From Ensifer sp. LC11 (GTDB taxonomy: Bacteria > Pseudomonadota > Alphaproteobacteria > Rhizobiales > Rhizobiaceae), in contig NZ_MBSO01000004.1 of assembly GCF_001695835.1 (NCBI RefSeq), positions 124,001-188,000 on the forward strand: 64,000 nucleotides of DNA, read 5' to 3'. Below the pieces are notes generated by a model, which saw only the letters and a program-made list of their open reading frames with translations, had not been told where the DNA came from and searched no databases. This document shows positions 27,382 to 37,140 of this stretch, piece after piece (position 1 is the first letter of the stretch; each line of letters opens with the position of its first letter). The position numbers were made by a program, and so were the translations under genes.

Positions 27382-29238
27382 ATGCCAAACTTCTGCAGGA
27401 CCGTGAAACCTGGCCTTGCCGCTTCACTTCTGACGGCTTCTCTTCTCTTCCCTCCTGCATCGAATGCCGAAGAACAGCCCGTCTGGCATCATGGCACGTC
27501 GTCAATCGGTGAACTGAAATACAAGCCTGGCTTCGCCCGCTTCGACTATGTCAATCCGGATGCGCCCAAAGGCGGCGAATTGCGGCTCTCGGAAAGCGGT
27601 ACCTTCGACACGTTCAACCCGATCCTCTCCAAGGGCGAGGCGGCGACCGGCGTTTCATCCCTCGTCTTCGATACGCTGCTGAAATCCGCCGAGGACGAGA
27701 TCACGACGGCCTACGGCCTGCTGGCCGAGGGCGTCTCCTATCCCGACGATTTTTCGTCCGCCACCTTTCGTCTGCGCGCCGAGGCCAAGTGGGCGGACGG
27801 CCAGCCGGTGACGCCGGAGGATGTCATCTTCTCCTTCGAAAAGGTGAAGGAGCACAATCCGCTCCTGTCCAACTACTACCGCCACGTGACTTCGGCTGAA
27901 AAGACCGGCGATCGCGACGTCACCTTCCGCTTCGACGAAAAGAACAACCACGAACTGCCGAACATTCTCGGTCAGTTTCCCATCCTGCCGAAGCACTGGT
28001 GGGAAGGTATGGACGACAAGGGCAACAAGCGCGACATCAGCCGCACGACGCTGGAGCCGGTCATGGGCTCCGGCCCCTACAAGATCGCCTCGTTCCAGGC
28101 TGGCGGCTCGATCCGCTTTGAACTCAGGGACGACTATTGGGGCAAGAACCTCAACGTGAATGTCGGCCAGTACAATTTCGGTACGATCACCTACGCCTTC
28201 TTCAGCGACAGGAATGTGCAGTTCGAAGCCTTCCGCGCCGGCAATGTCGATTTCTACCAGGACAACAGCGCCAGCCATTGGGCGACGGCCTATGACTTCC
28301 CGGCCATGAAGGACGGTCGCGTGATCCGGGAGGAAATCGAGAACCCGTTGCGCGCGACCGGAATCATGCAGGCCTTCGTGCCGAACATGCGCCGCGAGAA
28401 GTTTAAGGATCAGCGGGTGCGCGAGGCATTGAACTACGCCTTCGACTTCGAGGATCTCAACCGCAGCCTCGCCTACAATGCCTTCCAGCGTGTCGACAGC
28501 TATTTCTGGGGCACCGAGCTTGCCTCCAAGGCCTTGCCCGAAGGGCGCGAGAAGGCAATCCTCGAAGAACTGAAGGACAAGGTTCCCGCCGAAGTCTTCA
28601 CCACGCCCTATACGAACCCGGTCAACGGCGACCCGCAGAAGGTGCGCGACAACCTGCGCAAGGCGCTCGCGCTGTTCAAGGAGGCGGGCTTTGAACTCAA
28701 GGGCAACCGCCTGGTCAACACGAAGACCGGCGAACCCTTCGGCTTCGAACTGCTTCTGTCCAACCCGTCTTTCGAGCGCACGGTCACGCCGTTCATAAAC
28801 AGCGTCAAGAAGATCGGCATCGACGCGCGCATCCGCACCGTCGACGACTCGCAATACACCAACCGTGTCAGAAGCTTCGACTATGACATGATCTATGGCA
28901 TCTGGGCGCAGACACTGGTGCCCGGCAACGAACAGATCGACTACTGGGGCTCCGGCTCGGTCAATCAGACGGGATCGAGAAACTATGCCGGCATTGCCGA
29001 TCCGGCGATCGACGAGCTGATCCGCAGGATCATCTTCGCGCCGAATCGCGAGGAACTGGTTGCAACGACGAGAGCGCTCGACCGCGTCCTTCTCGCCCAT
29101 CACTTTGTCGTGCCCCTATTCTATTCAAGGTCGGTGCGCGTTGCTTACTGGAACCAGCTCGCCCATCCTCAGGAGCTTCCCTATTACGGGACGGGCTTCC
29201 CGGATGCCTGGTGGTCGAAAAACGCCGCAGCCAAATGA
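27382..29238 (+). CDS. yejA: Peptide ABC transporter substrate-binding protein YejA
   Basis: 618-residue periplasmic solute-binding protein of the SBP_bac_5 (peptide/oligopeptide) family, YejA branch. The signal peptide ends around ASNAEE (residue 30). The YejA-like start HGTSSIGELKYKPGFARFDYVNPDAPKGG, written here only in part, is diagnostic, and SGPYKI and the C-terminal FYSR...YWNQ segment are typical. It feeds the YejBEF membrane complex encoded next. In S. meliloti the Yej system is known to matter for resistance to plant NCR peptides and for bacteroid formation. A 183-base gap with a hairpin separates it from yejB, which would allow higher yejA levels. Confidence 0.95.
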   Translation: MPNFCRTVKPGLAASLLTASLLFPPASNAEEQPVWHHGTSSIGELKYKPGFARFDYVNPDAPKGGELRLSESGTFDTFNPILSKGEAATGVSSLVFDTLLKSAEDEITTAYGLLAEGVSYPDDFSSATFRLRAEAKWADGQPVTPEDVIFSFEKVKEHNPLLSNYYRHVTSAEKTGDRDVTFRFDEKNNHELPNILGQFPILPKHWWEGMDDKGNKRDISRTTLEPVMGSGPYKIASFQAGGSIRFELRDDYWGKNLNVNVGQYNFGTITYAFFSDRNVQFEAFRAGNVDFYQDNSASHWATAYDFPAMKDGRVIREEIENPLRATGIMQAFVPNMRREKFKDQRVREALNYAFDFEDLNRSLAYNAFQRVDSYFWGTELASKALPEGREKAILEELKDKVPAEVFTTPYTNPVNGDPQKVRDNLRKALALFKEAGFELKGNRLVNTKTGEPFGFELLLSNPSFERTVTPFINSVKKIGIDARIRTVDDSQYTNRVRSFDYDMIYGIWAQTLVPGNEQIDYWGSGSVNQTGSRNYAGIADPAIDELIRRIIFAPNREELVATTRALDRVLLAHHFVVPLFYSRSVRVAYWNQLAHPQELPYYGTGFPDAWWSKNAAAK

Positions 29239-29303
29239 AATCCTTGCACTCCGATGGCGTCTCGATTCCAAATGCAAAAAAACGAATCACTGAAACACGC
29301 AAA

Positions 29304-29320
29304 AGGCTCCAGGCGAGCCT
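29304..29320 (+). promoter_or_regulatory. Intercistronic hairpin between yejA and yejB
   Basis: AGGCTC (29304-29309) and GAGCCT (29315-29320) with a 5-base loop, preceded by A residues and not followed by T residues. Such hairpins after a binding-protein gene often protect the upstream message and lower the downstream level. Function inferred. Confidence 0.5.
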
Positions 29321-29421
29321 GACAGCAGCAAGGAGACGCAGGGATTGAGACACCATAGACGGCATGCCGACGTTTCGCGGGTCCGGGCCAGCGCCCACAC
29401 GTCGATCGAGAGGCTCGCCTG

Positions 29422-30504
29422 ATGGGTGCCTATATCCTGCGCCGCCTGCTCCTGATGATCCCGACGATTTTCGGGATCATGGCGATCTCCTTCATCGTCG
29501 TGCAGTTCGCGCCCGGTGGGCCGGTCGAACAGGTAATCTCGGATCTCACCAATGCCGGCGGCTCGGATCGCTTGAGCGGCACCAGTGGCGACCTGATGCA
29601 GGCCGGCGGCGACGAAGGCGGGCGCTATCGCGGCGCCCAAGGCCTTGATCCGGAATTCATCGCCAAGCTCGAAAAGCAGTTCGGCTTCGACAAACCGCCG
29701 CTCGAGCGTTTCGCCACAATGATGTGGAACTATTTGCGCTTCGATTTCGGCGAGAGCTTCTTCCGCAACACCTCGGTCATCGATCTCATCAAGGAGAAGA
29801 TGCCGGTGTCGATCTCGCTCGGCCTCTGGATTCTCTTGTTTTCCTACGCGATCTCGATCCCGCTCGGGATCAAGAAGGCCGTTTCCGACGGCTCAGCCTT
29901 CGATGTATGGACCTCCGGCATCATCGTCATCGGCTATGCGGTGCCGAGCTTCCTGTTCGGCATTCTGCTGATTGTCGTCTTTGCCGGCGGATCGTTCTTC
30001 GACTGGTTTCCGCTGCGCGGCATCGTGTCGGACAATTTCTGGCAATTGCCCTGGTGGCAGAAGATCCTCGACTATATCTGGCACATGACGCTGCCGCTGA
30101 TCACGCTGCTGCTCTCCGCGTTTGCGACGACGACGCTGCTGACCAAGAACTCCTTCATCGACGAGATCAAGAAGCAATATGTGACGACGGCGCGGGCCAA
30201 GGGTCTCAACGATCGCCAGGTGCTCTACGGCCACGTGTTCCGCAACGCCATGCTGATCATCATCGCCGGCTTTCCCGGCGCCTTCATCTCCGCCTTCTTC
30301 ACCGGCTCGCTTTTGATCGAATACATCTTCTCGCTCGATGGCCTCGGCCGGCTCGGTTATGATTCGGTCGTCAAGCGCGACTATCCGATCGTCTTTGCGA
30401 CGCTCTTCATCTTCTCGCTGATGGGCCTGCTCGTCAGTCTGCTGTCAGACCTCATCTACACCTGGGTCGATCCGCGCATCGACTTCGAGCGGAGGGATGT
30501 CTGA
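29422..30504 (+). CDS. yejB: Peptide ABC transporter permease YejB
   Basis: 360-residue inner-membrane permease of the DppB/OppB type. The first membrane segment begins [19 protein letters not shown] Gly/Asp-rich loop (about residues 40-80) follows, then five more segments in the BPD_transp_1 domain, with the EAA-like loop ([22 protein letters not shown]) where the ATPase docks. The longer-than-usual first loop is typical of YejB. The stop overlaps the yejE start by one base (TGATG). Confidence 0.95.
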   Translation: MGAYILRRLLLMIPTIFGIMAISFIVVQFAPGGPVEQVISDLTNAGGSDRLSGTSGDLMQAGGDEGGRYRGAQGLDPEFIAKLEKQFGFDKPPLERFATMMWNYLRFDFGESFFRNTSVIDLIKEKMPVSISLGLWILLFSYAISIPLGIKKAVSDGSAFDVWTSGIIVIGYAVPSFLFGILLIVVFAGGSFFDWFPLRGIVSDNFWQLPWWQKILDYIWHMTLPLITLLLSAFATTTLLTKNSFIDEIKKQYVTTARAKGLNDRQVLYGHVFRNAMLIIIAGFPGAFISAFFTGSLLIEYIFSLDGLGRLGYDSVVKRDYPIVFATLFIFSLMGLLVSLLSDLIYTWVDPRIDFERRDV

Positions 30505-31649
30505 TGGCTGATGTGACGACCTCTCCCGCGAGCCTCAGCCCGGTGCCGAAGCGCGGCTGGCTTTCGCCGGTCAACCAGCGGCGCTGGCAGAATTTCAAGG
30601 CGAACCGGCGCGGCTACTGGTCGCTCTGGCTCTTCCTGGCGCTCTTCGGACTGAGCCTGGTTGGCGAGCTCATCGCCAATGACCGCCCGATCGTCGCTTC
30701 CTACAAGGGCGAGATGCTGTTCCCCGTTGTCATCGACTATCCGGAGGAAAAATTCGGCGGCTTCCTGGCAGAGACCGATTATCGCTCCGACTTCATTCGC
30801 GACGAGATCGAAGCCAATGGCTGGATGCTCTGGCCGCCGGTCCGCTATTCCTATCAGACGGTCAATTCCAACATCCCGCATTCGGCGCCGACCAGGCCCT
30901 TCTGGCTGATGGACAAGGAAGAACGCTGCTCGGCCTATCCCGAAGGGACGAACGACCGAAACTGCATCGTCGGCAACCTCAACTGGCTCGGCACCGACGA
31001 CCAGGCCCGCGACGTGCTCGCGCGCATGATCTACGGCTTCCGCATCTCGGTGCTGTTCGGCCTGACGCTGACCATTGCGTCGGCGGTGATCGGTGTGACG
31101 GCCGGTGCCGTGCAGGGCTACTTCGGCGGCTGGACCGATCTTTTGATGCAGCGCTTCATCGAGATCTGGTCGTCGATGCCGGTGCTCTACATCCTGTTGA
31201 TCATCGCTGCGATCCTGCCGCCGGGCTTCTTCATCCTGCTCGGCATCATGCTGCTCTTCTCCTGGGTGGGCTTCGTCGGCGTGGTGCGCGCCGAGTTCCT
31301 GCGCGCGCGCAATTTCGAATATGTGAACGCAGCGCGCGCGCTCGGCGTCGGCAACGGCACGATCATGTATCGGCACCTGCTGCCGAACGCGATGGTCGCG
31401 ACGCTGACCTTCCTGCCCTTCATCCTCTCCGGCTCGATCACGACGCTGACTTCGCTCGACTTCCTCGGTTTCGGCATGCCACCGGGGTCACCTTCCCTTG
31501 GCGAGATGATCGCCCAGGGCAAGTCCAACCTGCAGGCGCCCTGGCTGGGGCTGACGGCCTTTTGCGTCATGTCGCTGATGCTGTCGCTGCTGATCTTCGT
31601 CGGCGAAGCGACGCGCGATGCCTTCGACCCGAGAAAGACGTTCCGGTGA
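30504..31649 (+). CDS. yejE: Peptide ABC transporter permease YejE
   Basis: 381-residue permease of the DppC/OppC type. One N-terminal membrane segment (about residues 35-55) is followed by a long periplasmic stretch with two cysteines (CSAYPEGTNDRNC) and then the five-segment BPD_transp_1 domain. The EAA loop reads RAEFLRARNFEYVNAARALG. The large first loop is a YejE feature. Coupled to yejB (one-base overlap) and to yejF (four-base overlap). Confidence 0.95.
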   Translation: MADVTTSPASLSPVPKRGWLSPVNQRRWQNFKANRRGYWSLWLFLALFGLSLVGELIANDRPIVASYKGEMLFPVVIDYPEEKFGGFLAETDYRSDFIRDEIEANGWMLWPPVRYSYQTVNSNIPHSAPTRPFWLMDKEERCSAYPEGTNDRNCIVGNLNWLGTDDQARDVLARMIYGFRISVLFGLTLTIASAVIGVTAGAVQGYFGGWTDLLMQRFIEIWSSMPVLYILLIIAAILPPGFFILLGIMLLFSWVGFVGVVRAEFLRARNFEYVNAARALGVGNGTIMYRHLLPNAMVATLTFLPFILSGSITTLTSLDFLGFGMPPGSPSLGEMIAQGKSNLQAPWLGLTAFCVMSLMLSLLIFVGEATRDAFDPRKTFR

Positions 31650-33286
31650 GCGCGACGATGACAGACCCAATTCTCTCCGTCCGCGACCTCTCGGTTGCCT
31701 TCCATCAGGGCGGCAACACATCCGTTGCCGTCGACCACATCTCCTTCGAGATCAAACGCGGGGAAACGGTGGCGCTCGTTGGCGAATCCGGTTCCGGCAA
31801 ATCGGTGTCGGCCAATTCGATCCTGAAGCTCCTGCCCTACCCGTCCGCAAGCCATCCAAGCGGCGAGATCCTGTTCAACGGAAAGGACCTGTTGAAGGCG
31901 AGCGATGCGGAACTGCGCAACGTGCGTGGCAACGATATCACCATGATCTTTCAGGAGCCGATGACCTCGCTCAATCCGCTGCACTCGATCGAGCGGCAGA
32001 TTGGCGAGATCCTGGAACTGCACCAGGGGCTCGAAGGAGCGGCGGCGCGCACGCGCATCCTCGAACTTTTGAACCAGGTCGGCATCCGCGAGCCGGAGAA
32101 GCGCCTCAGCGCCTATCCGCACGAGCTTTCCGGCGGCCAGCGCCAGCGCGTCATGATCGCCATGGCGCTCGCCAACCGGCCCGAACTGCTGATCGCCGAC
32201 GAACCGACGACCGCGCTCGACGTGACCGTGCAGGCCCAGATCCTCGAGCTTCTGAAGACGCTCAAGGACGAGCACGGCATGTCGATGCTGTTCATCACCC
32301 ATGACCTCGGCATCGTGCGCAAGATCGCCGACCGGGTCTGCGTGATGACCAAGGGTGAGATCGTCGAGACCGGGCCGACCGCCGAGATCTTCGCCAATCC
32401 ACAGCACGCCTATACCCGCCACCTGCTTGCGTCCGAGCCGAAGGGCAATCCGCCGCCATCAGACGCGTCGAAGCCGATCGTGATGGAAGCCTCCGACATG
32501 AAGGTCTGGTTCCCGATCAAGGCCGGCTTCCTGCGCAAGGTGGTCGATCATGTGAAGGCGGTCGACGGCATCGACCTCAAGCTTCGCGCCGGCCAGACGC
32601 TCGGCGTCGTCGGTGAATCCGGGTCCGGCAAGACGACGCTGGGTCTCGCCCTGACGCGGCTGATCTCGTCGAAGGGTCGCATCGCCTTCATCGGCAAGGA
32701 TATCGACCGGTACAGCTTCAACGAGATGCGACCGCTTCGGAACCGGATGCAGATCGTCTTCCAGGATCCCTACGGCTCGCTCAGCCCGCGCATGTCGGTG
32801 GCCGACATCATTGCCGAGGGCCTGAAGATCCACGAACGAGCGCTTTCGGAGAACGAGCGCGACGCCCGAGTCGCCGCCGCTCTCGAAGAGGTCGGTCTCG
32901 ATCCGGCGACCCGCTGGCGCTACCCGCACGAGTTCTCCGGTGGTCAGCGTCAGCGCATCGCCATTGCCCGCGCCATGGTGCTGAAGCCGCAATTCGTCAT
33001 GCTCGACGAGCCAACCTCGGCGCTCGACATGAGCGTGCAGGCCCAGGTGGTCGACCTCCTGCGCGACCTGCAGAGCAAACACGACCTCGCCTATCTGTTC
33101 ATCAGCCACGACCTGAAGGTCGTGCGTGCGCTCGCCAACGAGATGATCGTCATGCGCATGGGCAAGGTGGTGGAACAGGGACCAGCCGAGCGTATCTTCA
33201 ACGCACCCGGCGAAGATTATACCAAGGCGTTGATGGCGGCCGCCTTCAACCTCGAAGCCGTCAATCTCACCGCGATCCGCCAATAG
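31646..33286 (+). CDS. yejF: Peptide ABC transporter ATP-binding protein YejF (two ATPase domains)
   Basis: 546-residue cytosolic ATPase with two ABC domains in one chain. Domain 1: Walker A GESGSGKS near residue 44 and signature LSGGQRQRV; domain 2: Walker [10 protein letters not shown] near 330 and signature FSGGQRQRI, each with Walker [10 protein letters not shown] / LDEPTSALD. Each domain ends with the oligopeptide-transporter C-terminal segment. The GTG start at 31646 overlaps the yejE stop as GTGA, which suggests coupled translation; an ATG four codons on (31658) is the alternative. It powers YejBE. Confidence 0.95.
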   Translation: MSATMTDPILSVRDLSVAFHQGGNTSVAVDHISFEIKRGETVALVGESGSGKSVSANSILKLLPYPSASHPSGEILFNGKDLLKASDAELRNVRGNDITMIFQEPMTSLNPLHSIERQIGEILELHQGLEGAAARTRILELLNQVGIREPEKRLSAYPHELSGGQRQRVMIAMALANRPELLIADEPTTALDVTVQAQILELLKTLKDEHGMSMLFITHDLGIVRKIADRVCVMTKGEIVETGPTAEIFANPQHAYTRHLLASEPKGNPPPSDASKPIVMEASDMKVWFPIKAGFLRKVVDHVKAVDGIDLKLRAGQTLGVVGESGSGKTTLGLALTRLISSKGRIAFIGKDIDRYSFNEMRPLRNRMQIVFQDPYGSLSPRMSVADIIAEGLKIHERALSENERDARVAAALEEVGLDPATRWRYPHEFSGGQRQRIAIARAMVLKPQFVMLDEPTSALDMSVQAQVVDLLRDLQSKHDLAYLFISHDLKVVRALANEMIVMRMGKVVEQGPAERIFNAPGEDYTKALMAAAFNLEAVNLTAIRQ

Positions 33287-33295
33287 GTGTCCGCC

Positions 33296-34255
33296 ATGTC
33301 CGCAAAGAGCCCCGTCATTGTCGATCTGAAGTTCATCCCGGAGGAGGTGCAGGCGGCCCTTCGCGGCGCCTTCCCTGATCGCGAGGTGATCAACCGCGCC
33401 GATGCGGCGCAGCACAATCGCGATCTCTCTGATATCGACTACGCGGTGGTCTGGAAATCCGCACCGGATCTCTTCGACCGGGCGCCGAACCTCAAGGTGG
33501 TCTTCTCCGGTGGCGCCGGCGTCGACCACGTGCTGACGCTTCCTGGGCTTCCAGAAGTGCCGCTGGTGCGCTTCGTCGACCAGACGTTGACGACGCGCAT
33601 GAGCGAATGGGTCGTCATGCAGTGCCTGATGCATCTGCGTCAGCATCGCGCCTATGAGGCGCTGGCGGAAAAGCGCGAATGGCGCGACCTGACCCAGCCG
33701 GAAGCAGCCGACATCACCGTGGGCACCATGGGCATGGGCGTGCTCGGCCAGGACGCCGCGCGCAAGCTCTCCGCCATGGGCTTCAAGGTGGTGGGCTGGT
33801 CACGCAGCAAGCGCGACGTCGCCGGCGTCGAGACCTTCGGCGGCAACGAGCTCGACGCCTTTCTCGCCCGCACCGATTTCCTCGTCGGCCTGCTGCCACT
33901 GACGCCGGATACCCGCGGCATCTTCAACCTGCGCCTGTTTGCAAAACTGAGCCGCAACGGTCCCTTCGGCGCACCTGTCTTCATCAATGCCGGCCGTGGG
34001 GGAAGCCAGGTCGAATCTGATATTCTCGCCGCGCTCGATAGTGGCGTGCTCGGTGGTGCCTCGCTCGACGTGTTCGAGCAGGAGCCGCTTTCCCGCGACA
34101 GCCGCTTCTGGACCATGCCGAATGTCTATGTGACGCCGCATGTTGCGGCATCCTCCGACGTCAAGGCGCTGTTCCGCCATGTCGAGCAGCAGATCGCGCG
34201 GTACGAGAGCGGGCAGTCGCTCGAACATGTCGTCGACAAAGTAGCCGGCTACTGA
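33296..34255 (+). CDS. 2-hydroxyacid dehydrogenase, GhrA-like (glyoxylate/hydroxypyruvate reductase A)
   Basis: 319-residue NAD(P)-dependent hydroxyacid dehydrogenase of the GhrA branch. The nucleotide motif TMGMGVLGQDAA lies near residue 145; Arg in NAGRGGSQVE, Glu in DVFEQEPLSRDSRFW and His in VYVTPHVAA form the catalytic set. The start ATG at 33296 is 9 bases after the yejF stop, and a GTG at 33287 would be in frame. The tight spacing makes it part of the yej transcript, an unexpected partner for a peptide importer. A metabolic link is not evident. Confidence 0.9.
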   Translation: MSAKSPVIVDLKFIPEEVQAALRGAFPDREVINRADAAQHNRDLSDIDYAVVWKSAPDLFDRAPNLKVVFSGGAGVDHVLTLPGLPEVPLVRFVDQTLTTRMSEWVVMQCLMHLRQHRAYEALAEKREWRDLTQPEAADITVGTMGMGVLGQDAARKLSAMGFKVVGWSRSKRDVAGVETFGGNELDAFLARTDFLVGLLPLTPDTRGIFNLRLFAKLSRNGPFGAPVFINAGRGGSQVESDILAALDSGVLGGASLDVFEQEPLSRDSRFWTMPNVYVTPHVAASSDVKALFRHVEQQIARYESGQSLEHVVDKVAGY

Positions 34256-34306
34256 TTTAGGACGGAACGCGTTTCGAGCGGATCCGTCTGGTCCGACGCG
34301 GAAGCG

Positions 34307-35161
34307 TCAGGGGCGACGGTATCCGGTCGGCTGACCGTAGAGCCAGCCGATGCGGGCGATCGCCTCTTCGAGACCCTCATGCGCAACGGTCATGGTGTGG
34401 CCGTTGGCGTGGATCAGCGTGCGCTCGTCTTCCATGACCGCCACATGACCCTTCCAGAACACGAGGTCGCCGCGCCGCAGCTCGTCGCGGTCAATTGGTG
34501 AGCCGAGACGGGCGGCCTGCATGTCGGAGTCGCGCTCGACCGTGCGGCCGGCCAGCAGCATCGACGTTTGCACAAGCCCCGAGCAATCGATGCCGAAGCC
34601 GGAACGGCCGCCCCAGAGATAGGGCGTTTCGAGGAAGCGCGTGGCAACGGCCACATAGTCGTCGCTAACGGCCTGACCAACGGGTGCACAATGGTTGGCA
34701 ACGATCGCGTGGCCGCCCTGAAGAAGGAAATAGCGCGTGCCGCGCGTTTCCGTCTCGCCGGTGACGGCGACACGGCTTCCCATCGACAGAGCGAAGACCT
34801 GCGGAAACTTGAGATCGGCGCCAATGTAGACGAAGGTCCGGGGCACGGTGACGATATGGGTCGGCGCCGGCGACTGCTCCACGAGGGCAGCTTGCGGAAT
34901 GTAGCCGACATAACCGTCCAGATCCGCCTTGACCCAGGCCCAGCCGTCAGCCGTGTCAAGGACCCGAACGCTCTCGCCGTAGAGCCCTTCCGTGTCGGTG
35001 CCACAGGCGACGTCCGGACGGGCGCGCAGCGGCGTGACCGGGGCAGACAGCCTCGCCGGCACGCCTTCGACGTAACGTTCCGCCTCGACGAGGCCGCGCA
35101 GCGCGATCTCCGCGAGGTCGCTGCGATAGGCGTTGAGACGACGATCCGGCAGTTGCGGCAT
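34307..35161 (-). CDS. NlpC/P60 family peptidase with SH3 domains (cytosolic murein-peptide hydrolase type)
   Basis: 284-residue protein without a signal peptide. Residues 40-95 and about 105-150 are SH3b-like modules, followed by an NlpC/P60 cysteine peptidase domain with C193 (DCSGLVQ), H239 (GHVAVM) and H251 (HANGH). Enzymes of this layout (YkfC-like) cut L-Ala-gamma-D-Glu bonds of recycled murein peptides. Ten bases upstream ends a MarR gene, and before that is a leucyl aminopeptidase gene, so aminopeptidase, regulator and murein-peptide hydrolase form one transcription unit. The recycling role is inference from family and context. Confidence 0.9.
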   Translation of the reverse strand: MPQLPDRRLNAYRSDLAEIALRGLVEAERYVEGVPARLSAPVTPLRARPDVACGTDTEGLYGESVRVLDTADGWAWVKADLDGYVGYIPQAALVEQSPAPTHIVTVPRTFVYIGADLKFPQVFALSMGSRVAVTGETETRGTRYFLLQGGHAIVANHCAPVGQAVSDDYVAVATRFLETPYLWGGRSGFGIDCSGLVQTSMLLAGRTVERDSDMQAARLGSPIDRDELRRGDLVFWKGHVAVMEDERTLIHANGHTMTVAHEGLEEAIARIGWLYGQPTGYRRP

Positions 35162-35171
35162 GGCTTGAGAC

Positions 35172-35555
35172 TCACAGAGACAAATGGCGGCCCTGAAGAA
35201 TGATCAGATCGCCGAGTTTTTCAAGGTAAAGCGCACCTTCGACGGTGCGCTTGATGATGACGTTGCGCCGATCCCGATCATCGCGCACCCGGTCAACGAG
35301 GCCAAGCGCACCCATGGTATCGAGCGCGCGGGTGATGACGGGCTTGGTGACACCGAGGGTCGCCGCCAGGCCACGAACGGTGTGTGGCGGCGGTACGAGG
35401 TAGACATGCAGGAGGATCGCGAGCTGGCGCAAGGTCAGGTCGCGGCTGTCGACGCGTACCTGGGCGAGCGACACCGAATGCCAGAGCCCGAGGGCTTGCG
35501 AAGGTGTAAGCTCGACCGGCAATGGCAGCTCCTGCGTGGGAAGATGATCCGCCAC
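35172..35555 (-). CDS. MarR family winged-helix regulator
   Basis: 127-residue MarR-type repressor. The winged helix covers about residues 40-105: LTLRQLAILLHVYL, then TVRGLAATLGVTKPVITRALDTMGALGLVDR, with the DRDRRNVIIKRT wing. Flanking helices are shorter than in typical MarR proteins. It lies between the leucyl aminopeptidase gene (62 bases) and the NlpC/P60 gene (10 bases), so it may regulate this peptidase unit. Ligand and operator are unknown. Confidence 0.88.
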   Translation of the reverse strand: MADHLPTQELPLPVELTPSQALGLWHSVSLAQVRVDSRDLTLRQLAILLHVYLVPPPHTVRGLAATLGVTKPVITRALDTMGALGLVDRVRDDRDRRNVIIKRTVEGALYLEKLGDLIILQGRHLSL

Positions 35556-35617
35556 GATAGCGGCGGATCGTTACGCAAGCGTTTCTTTCGTCGGCCGACT
35601 TGGCCGGCAGTGCCTGC

Positions 35618-37009
35618 CTACTTCGCCATCTTCTGGATGTGGTGGTAGAGCGCCCGGATCGCCTGCGCTTCACCGCCCACCGGCGAATGTGGCCGCTCGG
35701 ACTGTGCCCAGCCGAAAATGTCGAAATGCACCCAGCTCTTGGCGTTGGTGACGAAGCGCCTGAGGAAGAGTGCCGCGGTGATCGAACCGGCCATACCGCC
35801 CGCAGGCGCATTGGTGAGATCGGCGATGCGTGCCGAGACGTCCTTGTCGTAGCCCGAATAGAGCGGCATGCGCCACATGGGGTCGTCCACCTCGAGGCTC
35901 GCCTCCGAGAGGTCGTGGGCAAGGTCGGCGTCGTCGGTGAAGAACGGCTGCAAATCTGGGCCGAGCGCGACGCGGGCCGCACCGGTGAGCGTTGCCATGT
36001 CGACCAAGAGGTCCGTCTTCTCTTCGTCGGCATAGGCGAGCGCATCGGCCAAGATGAGCCGGCCCTCGGCATCGGTGTTGTCAATTTGCACCGTCAGCCC
36101 CTTGCGGCTGCGATAGATATCGCCGGGGCGGAAGGCGTTGGCCGAGATCGAGTTTTCGACCACCGGCACGATGACGCGCAGATCGACCTTGAGCTTGGCG
36201 TCCATCATCATCAGCGCGAGGCCGAGAACGTTGGCGGCACCGCCCATGTCCTTTTTCATGAGCAGCATGGAAGCTGACGGCTTGATATCGAGGCCGCCGG
36301 TATCAAAGCAGACGCCTTTGCCGACCAGCGTCACCTTCTTGTGGCCCTTCTTGCCCCAACGCAGCTCCAGCAGGCGCGGCGCCTCGGCGCTGGCACGACC
36401 GACGGTATGGACCAGCGGAAAATTCTGCGTCAGCAGCGCCTCGCCGGTAATGACCGAGACATCGGCCTTGTAGTGGGCGGCAAGCCCCCGGAACGCGGCC
36501 TCAAGCGCCTCAGGGCCCATGTCGTTGGTCGGCGTGTTGATGAGGTCACGCGCGAGGAATACGCCGGCGAGTTGTCGCTTGATGTCGGTCGCATCCGCGT
36601 CGGCGGGGATCAGAAGGGTCGGCGGTTCACCCTTGGCGGATTTGTAACGCTCAAAGCGGTAGGAGCCGAGACCATAGCCGAGCGCCAGCCGGTTGGCGGT
36701 GAGCGGCGCGGTTTCGACGTGCCATTTGCCTGCCGGCAGCGCTCGCGCGAGCTTGCCGGCCAGGAACGGCGCCTCGGAAGGATTGCTGCCGAGGCCGAAC
36801 AGCGCGCCACCAAGATGACCATCGGCCGACGGAATCAACAGCACCGCGCCGGATTCAGCGGTGAAACCAGCCTTGCGCGCCCAGTCCAAAGCGATCGGAT
36901 CGATCGTCCCCGTCTCGATATGCGCCGGGGTAACGGCGAAGATCGGCAGGGTCTTGCCGGCGCTGGTGTTGAACGGCGATGGCCGCTCGATGAACTGATA
37001 GGGAGCCAT
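35618..37009 (-). CDS. Leucyl aminopeptidase family protein (M17)
   Basis: 463-residue cytosolic M17 metallo-aminopeptidase. The two-zinc site residues appear in GKGVCFDTGGLDIKP (residues 230-244), MKKDMGGAA (251-259) and the hallmark NTDAEGRL (311-318). The N-terminal domain is shorter than that of E. coli PepA. The ATG at 37009 follows GAAGGACT and is chosen over one 36 bases upstream. It releases N-terminal residues from peptides. First gene of the unit with the MarR and NlpC/P60 genes; it could take alanine from peptides released by the latter, which is inferred. Confidence 0.94.
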   Translation of the reverse strand: MAPYQFIERPSPFNTSAGKTLPIFAVTPAHIETGTIDPIALDWARKAGFTAESGAVLLIPSADGHLGGALFGLGSNPSEAPFLAGKLARALPAGKWHVETAPLTANRLALGYGLGSYRFERYKSAKGEPPTLLIPADADATDIKRQLAGVFLARDLINTPTNDMGPEALEAAFRGLAAHYKADVSVITGEALLTQNFPLVHTVGRASAEAPRLLELRWGKKGHKKVTLVGKGVCFDTGGLDIKPSASMLLMKKDMGGAANVLGLALMMMDAKLKVDLRVIVPVVENSISANAFRPGDIYRSRKGLTVQIDNTDAEGRLILADALAYADEEKTDLLVDMATLTGAARVALGPDLQPFFTDDADLAHDLSEASLEVDDPMWRMPLYSGYDKDVSARIADLTNAPAGGMAGSITAALFLRRFVTNAKSWVHFDIFGWAQSERPHSPVGGEAQAIRALYHHIQKMAK

Positions 37010-37140
37010 GAAAGTCCTTCGCTGACAGAGATGGAATCGCGTCATTAACGCTCTGTTAGGGTTAACAGATTATTGCTGGAGTGAAAGTTGCGCCGGTGTT
37101 GTCTGAAGTTCAGGTGCGCGAATGCATGCTGGGGACCCTC

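Noticed and set aside
27655-29103. 482-codon minus-strand frame opposite yejA
   Set aside because: Shadow of the strongly biased yejA codons; no domain, and yejA is unmistakable.
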